The notes: generated from the sequence alone by a model not told the origin. A stretch of DNA of 64,000 bases from BAIKAL-G1 sp943369525 (GCA_943369525.1 CALRNL020000009.1:70435-134434), one strand, 5' to 3'; positions 24,606 to 34,000 are shown, numbered from the stretch's first letter. Program-made: numbers and translations.

Positions 24606-25526
24606 ATGACGACCACTCCCACCGGCCTGATTCCCCGCGCTGAGCTCGCCGAGCTCAATGCCCTGAGCGATGGTCCCGGCCTTTGGCGCTTTGGCTCCCA
24701 GCTGCTGCTGATCGCTGCGGGCGGCGGACTCTGGGCCCAGGCCAGCCTGCCGTTGGCCCTGCGGCTGGCTGGTCTGGTGGCCAGTGGCATCGGCCTGGCC
24801 ACCTGCTTTGCGCCGATGCACGAATGTGGCCACCGCACCGCCTTTGCCAGCCGCCGCCTTAACGACAGCTGCGCCTGGATTGCCGGCCTGCTGAGCTTTT
24901 ACAACGCCACCTTTTATCGCCGCTACCACCAGTTTCACCACCGCTTCGCCCACCAGGTGGGCCTCGATCCCGAACTGGAGGATCCCCAACCCACCACCCC
25001 CCTGGCCTACGGCCTGGAGCTGGTGGGTTGGAACTGGTGGATCGGCAAACTGCGCGGCCATGCCCGCCTGCTCTTTGGCGATCTCAGCGGCATTGCCTAT
25101 CTGAGCCCGGAGGTGATTCCCCAGGTACGGCGCTCCGTGCGGTTGCAATTCGCCGTCTATGGCCTGGTGGTGCTGGGCTCGATGGCGGCAGGCCATGGCT
25201 GGTTTTTGGTCTGGGCCTGGCTGCTGCCCCTGGCCCTGGGCCAACCGCTGCTGCGCTTTTTCCTCTTGGCCGAACATTCCGGCTGTGAGTTCAGCGCCGA
25301 TGGCACCCGCAACACCCGCACCACCTTGACCAACCCCCTAGTGCGCTGGCTGATGTGGAACATGCCCTTCCACGCCGAGCACCACCTCTACCCCTCCCTG
25401 CCCTTCCATGCCTTGGCCCGGGCCCACCGCTGGATTGGTCCCCGGATTGCCCATTGCGACCCGGGCTACCTGGCCGTGCATCGCCAGCTGCTCCACAAAC
25501 TCAGCACCCTCGCCCTGCCGGCATGA
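24606..25526 (+). CDS. Membrane fatty-acid-desaturase-family protein
   Basis: The 306-residue membrane protein has the three histidine boxes of the di-iron desaturase/hydroxylase superfamily: HECGH (72-76), HQFHH (108-112) and HAEHH near residue 260, with hydrophobic segments between. The fold inserts oxygen-derived oxidation into lipids or carotenoids in a membrane. The exact substrate (acyl chain, carotenoid ring or other) is not given by the motifs. The stop overlaps the next gene's start (ATGA), so it is translationally coupled to the acyltransferase-like gene, with the GlnT-like gene next. Confidence 0.85.
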   Translation: MTTTPTGLIPRAELAELNALSDGPGLWRFGSQLLLIAAGGGLWAQASLPLALRLAGLVASGIGLATCFAPMHECGHRTAFASRRLNDSCAWIAGLLSFYNATFYRRYHQFHHRFAHQVGLDPELEDPQPTTPLAYGLELVGWNWWIGKLRGHARLLFGDLSGIAYLSPEVIPQVRRSVRLQFAVYGLVVLGSMAAGHGWFLVWAWLLPLALGQPLLRFFLLAEHSGCEFSADGTRNTRTTLTNPLVRWLMWNMPFHAEHHLYPSLPFHALARAHRWIGPRIAHCDPGYLAVHRQLLHKLSTLALPA

Positions 25527-26518
25527 CCGCCATGCCAACCACCTTGGAGGGCCTGCTGGAGCTGGGCCCCTTCCCCCTGCGCTGCGGCCACACCATCAGC
25601 CAGGCCCGCATCGGCTACGCCCAGATCGGTGAGCCCAATGCCGATCGCAGCAACCTGATCCTGGTGCCCACCTCCTATGGGGCCCGCCATGGCGACCTCA
25701 CCTGGCTGGCCGGCCCGGTGCTCGATCCCGAGCGCTATTGCATCGTGATTGCCGACATGTTTGGCAATGGGGTGTCGAGCAGCCCCAGTCATGGCGAGAT
25801 GGGCCTGGCGGAAACGGGCTGGATCAGCAGCCACCACGACAACATCGCCGCCCAGCGGCGCCTGCTGCTGGAGCTCTTCGGCACCGACCAGCCGGCCCTG
25901 GTCTACGGCTGGTCCATGGGGGCCCAGCAGGCCTACCAGTGGGCGGTGAGCTATCCGGACTTGGTGCGGCGCATCTGCTGTGTGGGCGGCACGGCCCGCA
26001 CCTCCCCCCATAACCGGCTGTTCGTGCTCAGCCTGCGCCAGGCCCTCTGCGCCGATCGCCATTGGAACGGCCAGGGCTTTGATGCTGATCCGGTGCAGGG
26101 GCTGCGCACCTACGCCCTGATCTATGCCAGCTGGGCCGCCAGCCAGCCCTTCTTTCGCACGATCAGCGAAGCCTCGGTGGAGGAGCACGTGGAGCAGCGA
26201 TGGCTGCCCGCCTACCAGCGCCATGACCCCCGCGATCTGATCGCCATGCTGGATACCTGGTTGGCCCACGATGTCGCCGATGGCGGAGATTTAGCGGCGG
26301 CCTTGGGCCGCATCGAAGCCCAGGCCACGGTGGTTGCGGGCAGCCACGACCTCTATTTCACCGTGGATGATCTGGCCGCTGATCGGGAGCGCCTGCGCCA
26401 TGGACGCCTGCAGGTGATTGATTCGCTGCTGGGCCACCGGGCCGGCAATCCCTCCGCCAGTCCGCCCGAACAACAGCAACTGCGCAGCGCCGTTGAGGAG
26501 TTGCTCAACCGCAAGTAA
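25523..26518 (+). CDS. Alpha/beta-hydrolase related to homoserine O-acetyltransferase (MetX-like)
   Basis: The 331-residue protein has the MetX-like order: a family start RIGYAQIGEPNADRSNLILV, then DMFGNGVSSSPS, the nucleophile elbow GWSMGAQQA (Ser131), an acidic residue in AGSHDLYF and a C-terminal histidine in LLGHRAGNP. These enzymes acylate homoserine or related alcohols from acyl-CoA, but several subfamilies are hydrolases. Overlap with the desaturase (ATGA) and 89 bases to the GlnT-like gene define a three-gene unit. The substrate is unknown, and true MetX is usually longer with additional motifs. Confidence 0.75.
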   Translation: MTAMPTTLEGLLELGPFPLRCGHTISQARIGYAQIGEPNADRSNLILVPTSYGARHGDLTWLAGPVLDPERYCIVIADMFGNGVSSSPSHGEMGLAETGWISSHHDNIAAQRRLLLELFGTDQPALVYGWSMGAQQAYQWAVSYPDLVRRICCVGGTARTSPHNRLFVLSLRQALCADRHWNGQGFDADPVQGLRTYALIYASWAASQPFFRTISEASVEEHVEQRWLPAYQRHDPRDLIAMLDTWLAHDVADGGDLAAALGRIEAQATVVAGSHDLYFTVDDLAADRERLRHGRLQVIDSLLGHRAGNPSASPPEQQQLRSAVEELLNRK

Positions 26519-26607
26519 GCCGTTGTTTGCAGAGGTGATCAAACGGTTTTAAAGGGTTTTCGAAACGGGTTTGCTTCCAGTTTTCTTCCATCCCATCACG
26601 ATCCGCC

Positions 26608-27909
26608 ATGACCGATCTCGCCCGCCTGGTTCGCGATCAGGGCCTGAGTTTTCTGTTGGTGTCTTTCACGGATCTGTTCGGGGTGCAGCGCTCCAAGTTG
26701 GTGCCAGCCTCTGCCGTGGCGTCGATGGCTGGGGCGGGGGCTGGCTTTGCCGGCTTTGCCGCCTGGCTGGATCTCTCGCCCGCCGATGGCGATGTGATGG
26801 CGATCCCCGATCCCACCAGCTTGATGGCCCTGCCCTGGCAACCCCAGGTGGGCTGGGTGGCGGCCGACCTCAGCCTCAATGGCGTGCCGATGGAGCAATG
26901 CCCGCGGCGCCTGCTGCAACGCCAGCGGCACCGGGCCGCCGCCCTGGGCTTTGAGCTGCGCAGTGGCGTGGAGGCCGAGTTTTTCCTGCTCGATCCCGCC
27001 GGCACAGGCCCGGCCGATGCCCAGGATCACCAAAGCAAACCCTGCTACGACCAGATGGCGCTGATGCGCCGCTTTCCCCTGATCGGGCCGCTGCTGGAGG
27101 GCATGGAGCAGCTGGGCTGGGGGCCTTACCAGGCCGACCACGAGGACGCCAATGGCCAATTTGAGGTGAACTGGACCTTCGCCGAGGCCCTGGTCACGGC
27201 CGATCGCCACGCCTTTTTCAAGGTGATGGTGAAGACCTTGGCCGAAGCGCAGGGCATGCGGGCCAGTTTCATGCCCAAGCCGGTGGCCGAACTCACCGGC
27301 AACGGCTGCCACACCCACCTCTCCCTCTGGGACCAAGAGGGCCGCAACCTGTTCGCCGATCCCCAGGGAACCCTGGGCCTCTCGAGCTTGGCCTACCACT
27401 TCCTGGCCGGCCTGCTGGCCCATGCCCCGGCCCTGGCCTGCTTCACCAACCCCAGCGTCAACAGCTACCGGCGCCTGGCGGCGCCGCCCACCACCTCGGG
27501 GGCCACCTGGTCGCCCGGGGGCATCAGCTATGGCGGCAACAACCGCACCCACATGGTGCGCATCCCCGATGGCCAACGCCTGGAGCTGCGCCTGCCCGAT
27601 GGGGCGGCCCATCCCTACCTGCTCCAGGCCGTGGTGCTGGCCGCCGGCCTCGATGGCATTGAACGCCAGCTCGATCCCGGCGTTCGCCACGACAACGACA
27701 ACTACGCCGATCCCCTGCCCCCAGAAGCCTGCGGCCGCCTGCCCACCGACCTGGGCGAAGCCCTAACGGCCCTGGAAGCGGATCCGATCTTGAGGGAAGC
27801 CCTGGGGGAGGAATTCTGCCGTTCATACCTGAAATTGCGCCGGCGCCAATGGCAGGACTACCGCAGCCAGGTGAGCCCCTGGGAGCTAGCCCATGGCCTC
27901 GATGGTTGA
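26608..27909 (+). CDS. Glutamine synthetase-family ligase, GlnT-like
   Basis: The 433-residue product has glutamine-synthetase motifs: an N-terminal DLFGVQRSKLVP beta-grasp segment, GVEAEFFLLD (metal-binding glutamates), NGQFEVNWTFAEAL, the NGCHTHLSLW nucleotide site, and NNRTHMVRIP with RLELRLPDGAAHPYL. Its length and sequence style fit the GlnT (GS type III of rhizobia) and gamma-glutamyl-amide ligase group more than the main cyanobacterial GlnA (~470 residues) or GlnN (~720). It probably joins glutamate to an amine. Operon context with an acyltransferase and a desaturase hints at a small-molecule pathway (inference). Confidence 0.82.
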   Translation: MTDLARLVRDQGLSFLLVSFTDLFGVQRSKLVPASAVASMAGAGAGFAGFAAWLDLSPADGDVMAIPDPTSLMALPWQPQVGWVAADLSLNGVPMEQCPRRLLQRQRHRAAALGFELRSGVEAEFFLLDPAGTGPADAQDHQSKPCYDQMALMRRFPLIGPLLEGMEQLGWGPYQADHEDANGQFEVNWTFAEALVTADRHAFFKVMVKTLAEAQGMRASFMPKPVAELTGNGCHTHLSLWDQEGRNLFADPQGTLGLSSLAYHFLAGLLAHAPALACFTNPSVNSYRRLAAPPTTSGATWSPGGISYGGNNRTHMVRIPDGQRLELRLPDGAAHPYLLQAVVLAAGLDGIERQLDPGVRHDNDNYADPLPPEACGRLPTDLGEALTALEADPILREALGEEFCRSYLKLRRRQWQDYRSQVSPWELAHGLDG

Positions 27910-27987
27910 TGGGCTGGCTCTTGGTGACATGGATGCTCTAGCCGCCCCCACTCCCCGATCCCGGTGCAAGCCGGGATCGCCTAAGCC

Positions 27988-28947
27988 TCAGCCCTTGGTC
28001 CCTAAGACGGCCTGATCGATGGCCTTGCCCTGGCGATCCCAAGCGTTGATGTTGAGGTTGGTGGGGCTGGCCTCCAATTCCACAAAGCCATGCACACTGG
28101 CGCAGGCCGCCGTGTTGCCATTGGCCAGGATCGGCCTCAAGCTGGCACCACCGATGCCCAGGGTCAGGTAGGTGGTGCCATCGATCACCTTGGTGCGTTC
28201 GTAATCGTGTTCGTGGCCGTTGATATAGAGCTGCACCCCATACTTTTTGAACAGGGGGCCGAGGCGGGCCTGGGCAACGGGGTCATTGCCGTAGAAGCCG
28301 GCCGAATAGATCGGGTGGTGGCCTACTACCACTTTCCAGGGGGCCTTGCTGGCCGCCAGGCTGGTGCGGAGCCAGGGCAATTGCTGGCTCCAGTTGGCAT
28401 TCATATTGGTATCCAGCATGAAAAACTCCACCGGCCCGCGGCGCAGGTTGTACCAGCGGCCGGCCATGCCAAAGGGGCGATAGGCCACCTGGGGATCGCC
28501 ATTGGCCGTGCGGATGTCGTGGTTGCCGAGCACCGCGTGGAAGGGCACCCCGGCCTGGAGCAGGGCGGCGTAGGGGCGGGTGAAGGCGATATCCACCTTG
28601 CTGATATCGCCATCGTTGTAGATGTTGTCGCCGGCCATGATCACCAGATCCACCGGATGGCGCCGCTGCACGGCCGCCATCTGATCCGCCACCGCCTGCT
28701 GATTGCGATCGCCGCTGCCGCTGTCGGCCGTCGCCAACCAGCGCAGGCTGGTCGGGGCCTGGGCGCTGGCTGGGGCCTGGGCCCCTTGGGGGTTGGCCTT
28801 AGCCAGCTGCCCCTGGTTGGCGGCCCTGCCGGATCCCTGGGTTGACGCCTTGGCAGTAAGAACGCTGGCCCCAAATCCCAGGCCCCCTGCCAGCAGGGTG
28901 AGCAGCTGCCGGCGGCTCAAAGGGGGGAGGGAACGGTTGCGGTCCAT
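27988..28947 (-). CDS. Tat-exported purple-acid-phosphatase-like metallophosphoesterase
   Basis: The N-terminus SRRQLLTLLAGGLGFGASVL is a twin-arginine signal, so the enzyme is folded and metallated before export to the periplasm. The dimetal motifs are AGDNIYNDGD, LGNHDI, VVGHHPIYSAG and NGHEHDYER, typical of calcineurin-like/purple acid phosphatases. The first metal motif reads TADSGSGDRNQ, a variation on GDxG. The 319 residues suit the family. It would hydrolyse phosphomonoesters in the periplasm. It is last in a three-gene run with the CruP-like and PrxQ genes, 20 bases after the former. Confidence 0.9.
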   Translation of the reverse strand: MDRNRSLPPLSRRQLLTLLAGGLGFGASVLTAKASTQGSGRAANQGQLAKANPQGAQAPASAQAPTSLRWLATADSGSGDRNQQAVADQMAAVQRRHPVDLVIMAGDNIYNDGDISKVDIAFTRPYAALLQAGVPFHAVLGNHDIRTANGDPQVAYRPFGMAGRWYNLRRGPVEFFMLDTNMNANWSQQLPWLRTSLAASKAPWKVVVGHHPIYSAGFYGNDPVAQARLGPLFKKYGVQLYINGHEHDYERTKVIDGTTYLTLGIGGASLRPILANGNTAACASVHGFVELEASPTNLNINAWDRQGKAIDQAVLGTKG

Positions 28948-28967
28948 CGAGCCTGGCCGTTTGCCAG

Positions 28968-31013
28968 TCAGGTTACCGGCCTGGTTTTGTCAACGGAGCC
29001 TGGTTTTGGCAGCGGGGTCTGGCGATCCCAGCGGGGCTTGCCGATCCCATCGGTGATGTCAAAGGCGAGGGCGTTGAGGGCGAGGGCCAGGGCCGGCGAT
29101 TGGGCCTCCAGGCGGGGTCGCAGGGCCAGCTCCAGCTGGGGCAGCCAGCCCGCAAGCAGCAGGGCGCGCAGGCTCAGCAGGCTGAATTCCAGGTAACTGA
29201 CCAGCCAGCGGACCAGGTCCACCGGGCCGGCCAGATCGAGGATCCAGAGCAGCATCCTCGGCGTGCGCCAGGCCGCCACCAGGGCCATGGAGGTGAAGGC
29301 CAGCCAGCCGGCCCGGTCCTTCATGAAGGCATCGGCCTGGGCCGGATCGCCCGTGGCCAGCACGCCAAAGAACACATTGAGCATGGCGTTAATCGCCTGG
29401 GGGGCGATGCGCCGGCCGGGGGGCACCATCATGCCGCGGCTAAACAGCCAGGTGACGGTGACATTGGCCTGGGAGGCGCGCACCTGGTTGAGGCTGGCCC
29501 CATCGAGTTGCTCCAGGCGCAGGGCCTGGTCGATCAAGCTGGTGAGCCGGGGCAGGTTGCGCACCAGGGTGCCAAAGCCGGTGAAGATCAGGGGCGACTG
29601 CAGGGAGGCCGCATCGCCGATCGCCAGGATGCGTTCAAAGCCCACCCGGCGCGAACCGCTGCGGGTGTGGAAATAGCCGGGGATGTAGCCGAAGGTGGGT
29701 TTCTTCCAGCGCAGGCTGAGGCCTGCGATCGGCTTGTATTCGCCGAGGATCTGGAAAAAGTCTTCGTAGAGCTCCAGCAGGGAGCCGGGATCGGCTTCGG
29801 TGATCCGGTGGTAGTGGAACAGGTAAAAGGTGAGCTCGTCGCCCTTGCCCGGGAATAGCTCCCAGATCAGTTGGCGTTGGCGGCTGACATCGCCATGGCC
29901 AAACAGCACATCGCCCAGGTTGGGATCCCAGATCTCCGGCGGGATGCCTTCAAGCACCATGCCCACGGTGGGGCAAACGCTGTCGAAGGGTTGGCCGCCA
30001 TGCAGTTGCCAGGCCACCGAACTGGCCGTGCCCATGGCATCGAGGATTAGCCGCCCCTGGATCTGGTGGCGTTGGCCACCTGGGCGGTTCTGGAGATCGA
30101 GCACAACGCCGTCGTCGTGGACGCCCGCCTGCAGGAAATCGGTGCAATCGATCACCCGGCCGCCGGCTGCCTCCAACTTGGCCTGGCAGGCGAGCAGCAG
30201 GGCCTGACTATCAATGGCGATGTTGAGCACGGTGGGCGTGTGCAACACCGGCGCACAGCAATCGGCTGGATTGTTGCCATCAAAGAACTTGTGGAAGCCA
30301 TCGCGGTATTCGCGCAGGATCAGGGTTTCCAGCTCGGCTGTGCCAAACAGGCCGGTGTTAACCAGCACCTCCAGTTCACTGCGGGAGATGTTCCATTCGC
30401 GGTGCATCTTGCCCGCCTCCAGCCGTTCCACCACCACCACCTTCTGGCCGGCTTGGGCCAGGGCCGCCGCCTGCACCATGCCCAGGGCGCCGCCGAGCAC
30501 CACCACGTCCCAGGGGGTCTGCCCGCCTGGTGCCTGGGGCATGGGGCCGGCAATCCTGTTCACCACCGCCGGCGGCTCGGCGGTGCGACCCGCCTGGCCG
30601 CGCCAGCGGGCTTCCCACCACCAGAGCCGCTCCAGGTCGGCTCGCCCTTGGGGCAACTGGCGAAAGGCCGCCACCGTGTGGGGATAGGCGCTAGAGAGGG
30701 CCCCAAACACATCGGCGCCCGGCTCCAGGGGCGCCAAGGGAGCGAGGGCGTAGGCAAAGCGTTGGTCCAGTTCGGCCTGCAGGCCGCTCAGCAGGGCCTG
30801 GGCTTGGGCGTTGGAGCCCCGCCAGAGCCAGGCCTTGAGATACACCGATTGCTGCAGGGACCAACCACTGAGGCGCAGATCAAGGCCATCGCGGCAGAGG
30901 CGCAGGTGGTTGCCCTGGCGGCTCGCCCCGGGGCCGAGCAACTCCAGGGCCGCCGTGAGCACGGGCTCCAGCTGCCGCCGGGGCACATCGACGTACCAGA
31001 GCGCTTCGATCAT
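28968..31013 (-). CDS. CruA/CruP-family lycopene-cyclase-like flavoprotein
   Basis: After a ~165-residue N-terminal region the protein has a Rossmann FAD site VVVLGGALGMVQAAALAQAG and the family signature KMHREWNISRSELEVL. These are followed by LDAMGTASSVAWQ and a second FAD contact ILAIGDAASLQSPLIFTGFG. These match the CruA/CruP family of cyanobacteria and plants. CruA cyclises lycopene; CruP is a paralogue linked to limiting photo-oxidative damage. I lean towards CruP because picocyanobacteria generally use CrtL-type cyclases. It starts 4 bases after the PrxQ stop, so the two are co-transcribed. At 681 residues it is on the long side. Confidence 0.8.
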   Translation of the reverse strand: MIEALWYVDVPRRQLEPVLTAALELLGPGASRQGNHLRLCRDGLDLRLSGWSLQQSVYLKAWLWRGSNAQAQALLSGLQAELDQRFAYALAPLAPLEPGADVFGALSSAYPHTVAAFRQLPQGRADLERLWWWEARWRGQAGRTAEPPAVVNRIAGPMPQAPGGQTPWDVVVLGGALGMVQAAALAQAGQKVVVVERLEAGKMHREWNISRSELEVLVNTGLFGTAELETLILREYRDGFHKFFDGNNPADCCAPVLHTPTVLNIAIDSQALLLACQAKLEAAGGRVIDCTDFLQAGVHDDGVVLDLQNRPGGQRHQIQGRLILDAMGTASSVAWQLHGGQPFDSVCPTVGMVLEGIPPEIWDPNLGDVLFGHGDVSRQRQLIWELFPGKGDELTFYLFHYHRITEADPGSLLELYEDFFQILGEYKPIAGLSLRWKKPTFGYIPGYFHTRSGSRRVGFERILAIGDAASLQSPLIFTGFGTLVRNLPRLTSLIDQALRLEQLDGASLNQVRASQANVTVTWLFSRGMMVPPGRRIAPQAINAMLNVFFGVLATGDPAQADAFMKDRAGWLAFTSMALVAAWRTPRMLLWILDLAGPVDLVRWLVSYLEFSLLSLRALLLAGWLPQLELALRPRLEAQSPALALALNALAFDITDGIGKPRWDRQTPLPKPGSVDKTRPVT

Positions 31014-31017
31014 GGCG

Positions 31018-31623
31018 TCAGCGGATGGGGCTGGGGGAGGGAGAAGGCAGGGATGGGGCGGCGGCGATGCGGGCCTGGAGGGCCGCCAGGATTTCCTGGC
31101 TGTGGCCAGAAGGACGCACGGCCACCCAGCGCTCCCTCAGCACGCCGGCGGGATCGATCAGGAAGCTGTGGCGTTGGGAGTAGGGGGAGATCCAGGAGCC
31201 ATAGGAGCGACTCACGAGCCCGCCCGGATCGGAGAGCAGGGGAAAGGCCAGGCCCTCACTGCCGCAGAAGGAGGCATGGGATTCGGCCGAATCGGCGCTG
31301 ATGCCCACCACCTCCGCCCCGAGCTGGTGGAACTGGGCCAGGTCCTGCTGGAACCCCCGGGCCTCCAGGGTGCAGCCGCCGGTGAAATCCTTGGGATAGA
31401 AATAGAGGGCCAGCCAGCGGCCAGCGAAGTCTGAGAGGCTGCGTTGCCCTTCCGTGCCCGGGGGTACAAATCCGGCCAGGGCGAAGTCTGGAGCTGGCTG
31501 GTCGAGGTCAGGCAGGGTGCCGCCTAGGGCGTTTGCCTGCTTTGGCGCAACCAGCAGGCCGCCCAGGGCCCCAGCCGCTGGCACGGCAGCCAAAAGCCCC
31601 TGCAACACAAGACGACGCTTCAT
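31018..31623 (-). CDS. Exported peroxiredoxin Q/BCP
   Basis: A 201-residue thiol peroxidase with a hydrophobic leader after MKRRLVLQGLLAAVPAAGAL (an RR pair and an AxA-like site near ANALG), so it probably acts in the thylakoid lumen or periplasm. The peroxidatic cysteine is C84 in YPKDFTGGCTLEA. The candidate resolving residue is C120 in SASFC-type context (HASFCGSEG), further away than in classical PrxQ, where spacing is about five residues. It reduces peroxides. It leads an operon with the CruP-like and phosphatase genes. Confidence 0.87.
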   Translation of the reverse strand: MKRRLVLQGLLAAVPAAGALGGLLVAPKQANALGGTLPDLDQPAPDFALAGFVPPGTEGQRSLSDFAGRWLALYFYPKDFTGGCTLEARGFQQDLAQFHQLGAEVVGISADSAESHASFCGSEGLAFPLLSDPGGLVSRSYGSWISPYSQRHSFLIDPAGVLRERWVAVRPSGHSQEILAALQARIAAAPSLPSPSPSPIR

Positions 31624-31671
31624 TGCAGGGGCTTCAGGGTTGGGATGAAACAGGGCCTAAATGGCTCAGGC

Positions 31672-31908
31672 TCAGATCTTGGCCAGGTTGACGCCGAGTT
31701 CCTTGGCGTAGGTACCCAGGCCTTTTTTCTGGACGGTCTTGAGGGCGCGGGTGGAGAGGCGCAGCTTCACAAAGCGGTTGCCCTCGGCCCACCAGAGGCG
31801 GCGCTCCTGCAGGTTGACCTGCTGCAGCTTCTTGGTGCGCACATGGGAGTGGGAGACGGCCATGCCGTTATTGGCGCGCTTGCCGGTGAGCTGACAAACC
31901 CGGGACAT
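31672..31908 (-). CDS. rpmB: 50S ribosomal protein L28
   Basis: The 78-residue basic protein starts MSRVCQLTGKRANNGMAVSH and continues SHVRTKKLQQVNLQERRLWW, the L28 signature, including the Cys of the family's early motif. ATG 31908 has an AAGG ribosome-binding sequence about 8 bases upstream. It stands between htpG and prxQ, all on the minus strand. Confidence 0.96.
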   Translation of the reverse strand: MSRVCQLTGKRANNGMAVSHSHVRTKKLQQVNLQERRLWWAEGNRFVKLRLSTRALKTVQKKGLGTYAKELGVNLAKI

Positions 31909-32021
31909 GACAATCAACCTTTGGATAACAAACGGGGATTAACCCGAACGGAGATCTTACCAAAGCGAAGGCACCAGCGCGTTTGTTGGGGCCTTGGGGC
32001 CCTGGCCCCTGGCACGGGGCC

Positions 32022-32068
32022 CTAGCGGCCAGGGCCCCCGGATGGGGTTCCCCGGGCCGCTGGCCGCT
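32022..32068 (-). repeat. Imperfect GC-rich inverted repeat between htpG and rpmB
   Basis: The sequence AGCGGCCAGGGCCCCCGG is followed after a short spacer by a near-complement ending in CCGCTGGCCGCT. It lies just downstream of the htpG stop on the minus strand and could form a stem at the 3' end of the htpG message. Surrounding bases hold further GGCCCTGG-type short repeats, so exact pairing is ambiguous. Confidence 0.4.
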
Positions 32069-32089
32069 GGGACCCACAGCCCCCTGGAC

Positions 32090-34000
32090 TCACAGCCCCC
32101 GGGCGAGCAGCTGGGAGAGCAGGTCGGTGCTGCGTTGTTGGAACCCGGCCAGCTGGTTGGGCTCAAGGCCGCCCACGGCTAGGCGGGCCATTTCATAGAG
32201 GTGTTGACCGAGTTGGTTGGCGAGCTGCTGGCTGGGGGAGCTGGCGCCGGCCCCGGTGATCACGGCCCCGGCGGAGAGCTTGAGCAGCCCTTCCACCAGG
32301 GGATGGCGGCGGTTGACCAGCAGCACGTGGTGCTCGGGCAGGCCCGGCAGGCGCTGCTCCATCAGGGCACCCATGTCGTTGATGCGACGCATCTGCTCGG
32401 GCAGCAGAATCAGGGCCGCCGGGGCGTTATCCCCCTTCAGGGATTGCACCTGCACGGTCACCTTGTCGGTGTTCAGCACAGTCTTAAACAGGCTGCGCAA
32501 CTGCTCACTGGCGTCCTTACCTTCGGCGTCACTGAGTTCCGTTTCCTTCTCCTGGAGGCTCTCATCGAGTTCGCTATCGACCCGCTGGAAGGTGAGCTCC
32601 TGGTGGCGGGTTTCCAGCCAGGGGATGAACTGGGCATCGATCAGGGTGTCGGCCAGCAGCACCTCAGCCCCTTGGCCTTTCCATAGGGCTAGGGGACCCG
32701 CCTGGCCAGCCTCATCGGTGCAATAGAGGATGCGTTTGGCGTTGGCCTCTGCCAAGCGGCTGCGGTAGCCGGCCAGGGTGGTGTAGGCCTGGTCGCCACT
32801 GGCGATCGGGTCGGGGGTCTCCTCCTGCTCACCCGCAGGGGCGGTGGTGCCGTAGAGCACCAGGTCGGCCACCTGGTCGGCGAACTTGTCGTCCTCCATG
32901 GCGCCGATCTTGATGAAGGGGGCCAGGGCCTCCCAGATTTCGGCATAGCGCTTGGGCTCATCGCGATGCAGCTCCTTGAGGCGATCACCCACCTTCTTGG
33001 CCACAAAGCCGCCGATCGAGCGCACGCGGCGATCGGTCTGCAGGGCGCTGCGGCTCACATTCAGGGGGATGTCGGGGGAGTCGATCACGCCGCGCAGGGG
33101 CAGCAGGTAGCGGGGCACCACTTCCTTGATCGAGTCACTCACAAACACCTGGTTGCAATAGAGGCGAATTTCGCCCCGCTCCCAATCGGTGCGGCCGCTG
33201 AGCCGGGGGAAAAAGAGAATGCCCTGCAGGTTGTAGGGGTAATCGGTGTTGAGGTGCACCCAGAGCAGGGGATCCCCCTGGAAGGGGTAGAGGTAGCGGT
33301 AGAAGTCGATGTAGTCCTGGTCGGTTAGGTCGCGGGGGCTGCTGCGCCAGGGGGCCTCCCGTTTGTTCACCGTTTCGCCCTCCAGTTGCACCTCCACCGG
33401 CAGGAAGTCGCAGTAGGTGGTGATCAGGGTGCGCAGGCGGCTGGGCTCGATGTATTCGAGTTCCTCCTCTTGTAGGTGCAGGATCACATCGGTGCCAGGC
33501 TCGCTGCGCCCACCCCCTTCCAGGGTGAAATTGGGCGAGCCATCGCAGCTCCAGCGCACCGCCTCGGCATCGGGCCGGGCCGAGAGCGTGACCAGCTCCA
33601 CCTGGTCGGCCACCATGAAGCTGGAGTAGAAGCCCAGGCCGAAGTGGCCAATGATGGCATCGTCTTCGCTTTTGTATTTCTGTAGGAATTCCTCGGCGCT
33701 GGAGAAGGCCACCTGGTTGATGTAGCGCTTCACCTCATCGGCCGTCATGCCGATGCCGTTGTCGCTGATCGTGATCGTTTTGGCCTCACGATCAATGCTG
33801 ATGCGGATCTTGCCTTCCTCGCCCTCGCTGCAATCGCCGCCCATGGCCGCCATGCGCCGCTTGCTGATGGCGTCGACGCCATTGCTGACCAGCTCCCGCA
33901 GGAACACCTCATGGCCGGAATAGACGGCCTTTTTAATGATCGGAAAAATGTTTTCCGTGTGGATCTGGATTTGGCCCTGTTCCTTCACAGTCACGGTCAA
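32090..34000 (-). CDS. htpG: HtpG, Hsp90-family chaperone
   Basis: The 636-residue protein has the GHKL ATPase N-terminal domain: FLRELVSNGVDAISKRR, ISDNGIGMTADEV, and the lid segment IGHFGLGFYSSFMVAD. Middle-domain LLPLRGVIDSPDIPLNVSR and a C-terminal dimerisation region follow. Length and motif order match cyanobacterial HtpG, involved in heat, light and cold acclimation. The assigned start is TTG 34000; GTG codons at 33994 and 33988 are close alternatives. It is divergent from the glycosyltransferase gene. Confidence 0.95.
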   Translation of the reverse strand: MTVTVKEQGQIQIHTENIFPIIKKAVYSGHEVFLRELVSNGVDAISKRRMAAMGGDCSEGEEGKIRISIDREAKTITISDNGIGMTADEVKRYINQVAFSSAEEFLQKYKSEDDAIIGHFGLGFYSSFMVADQVELVTLSARPDAEAVRWSCDGSPNFTLEGGGRSEPGTDVILHLQEEELEYIEPSRLRTLITTYCDFLPVEVQLEGETVNKREAPWRSSPRDLTDQDYIDFYRYLYPFQGDPLLWVHLNTDYPYNLQGILFFPRLSGRTDWERGEIRLYCNQVFVSDSIKEVVPRYLLPLRGVIDSPDIPLNVSRSALQTDRRVRSIGGFVAKKVGDRLKELHRDEPKRYAEIWEALAPFIKIGAMEDDKFADQVADLVLYGTTAPAGEQEETPDPIASGDQAYTTLAGYRSRLAEANAKRILYCTDEAGQAGPLALWKGQGAEVLLADTLIDAQFIPWLETRHQELTFQRVDSELDESLQEKETELSDAEGKDASEQLRSLFKTVLNTDKVTVQVQSLKGDNAPAALILLPEQMRRINDMGALMEQRLPGLPEHHVLLVNRRHPLVEGLLKLSAGAVITGAGASSPSQQLANQLGQHLYEMARLAVGGLEPNQLAGFQQRSTDLLSQLLARGL

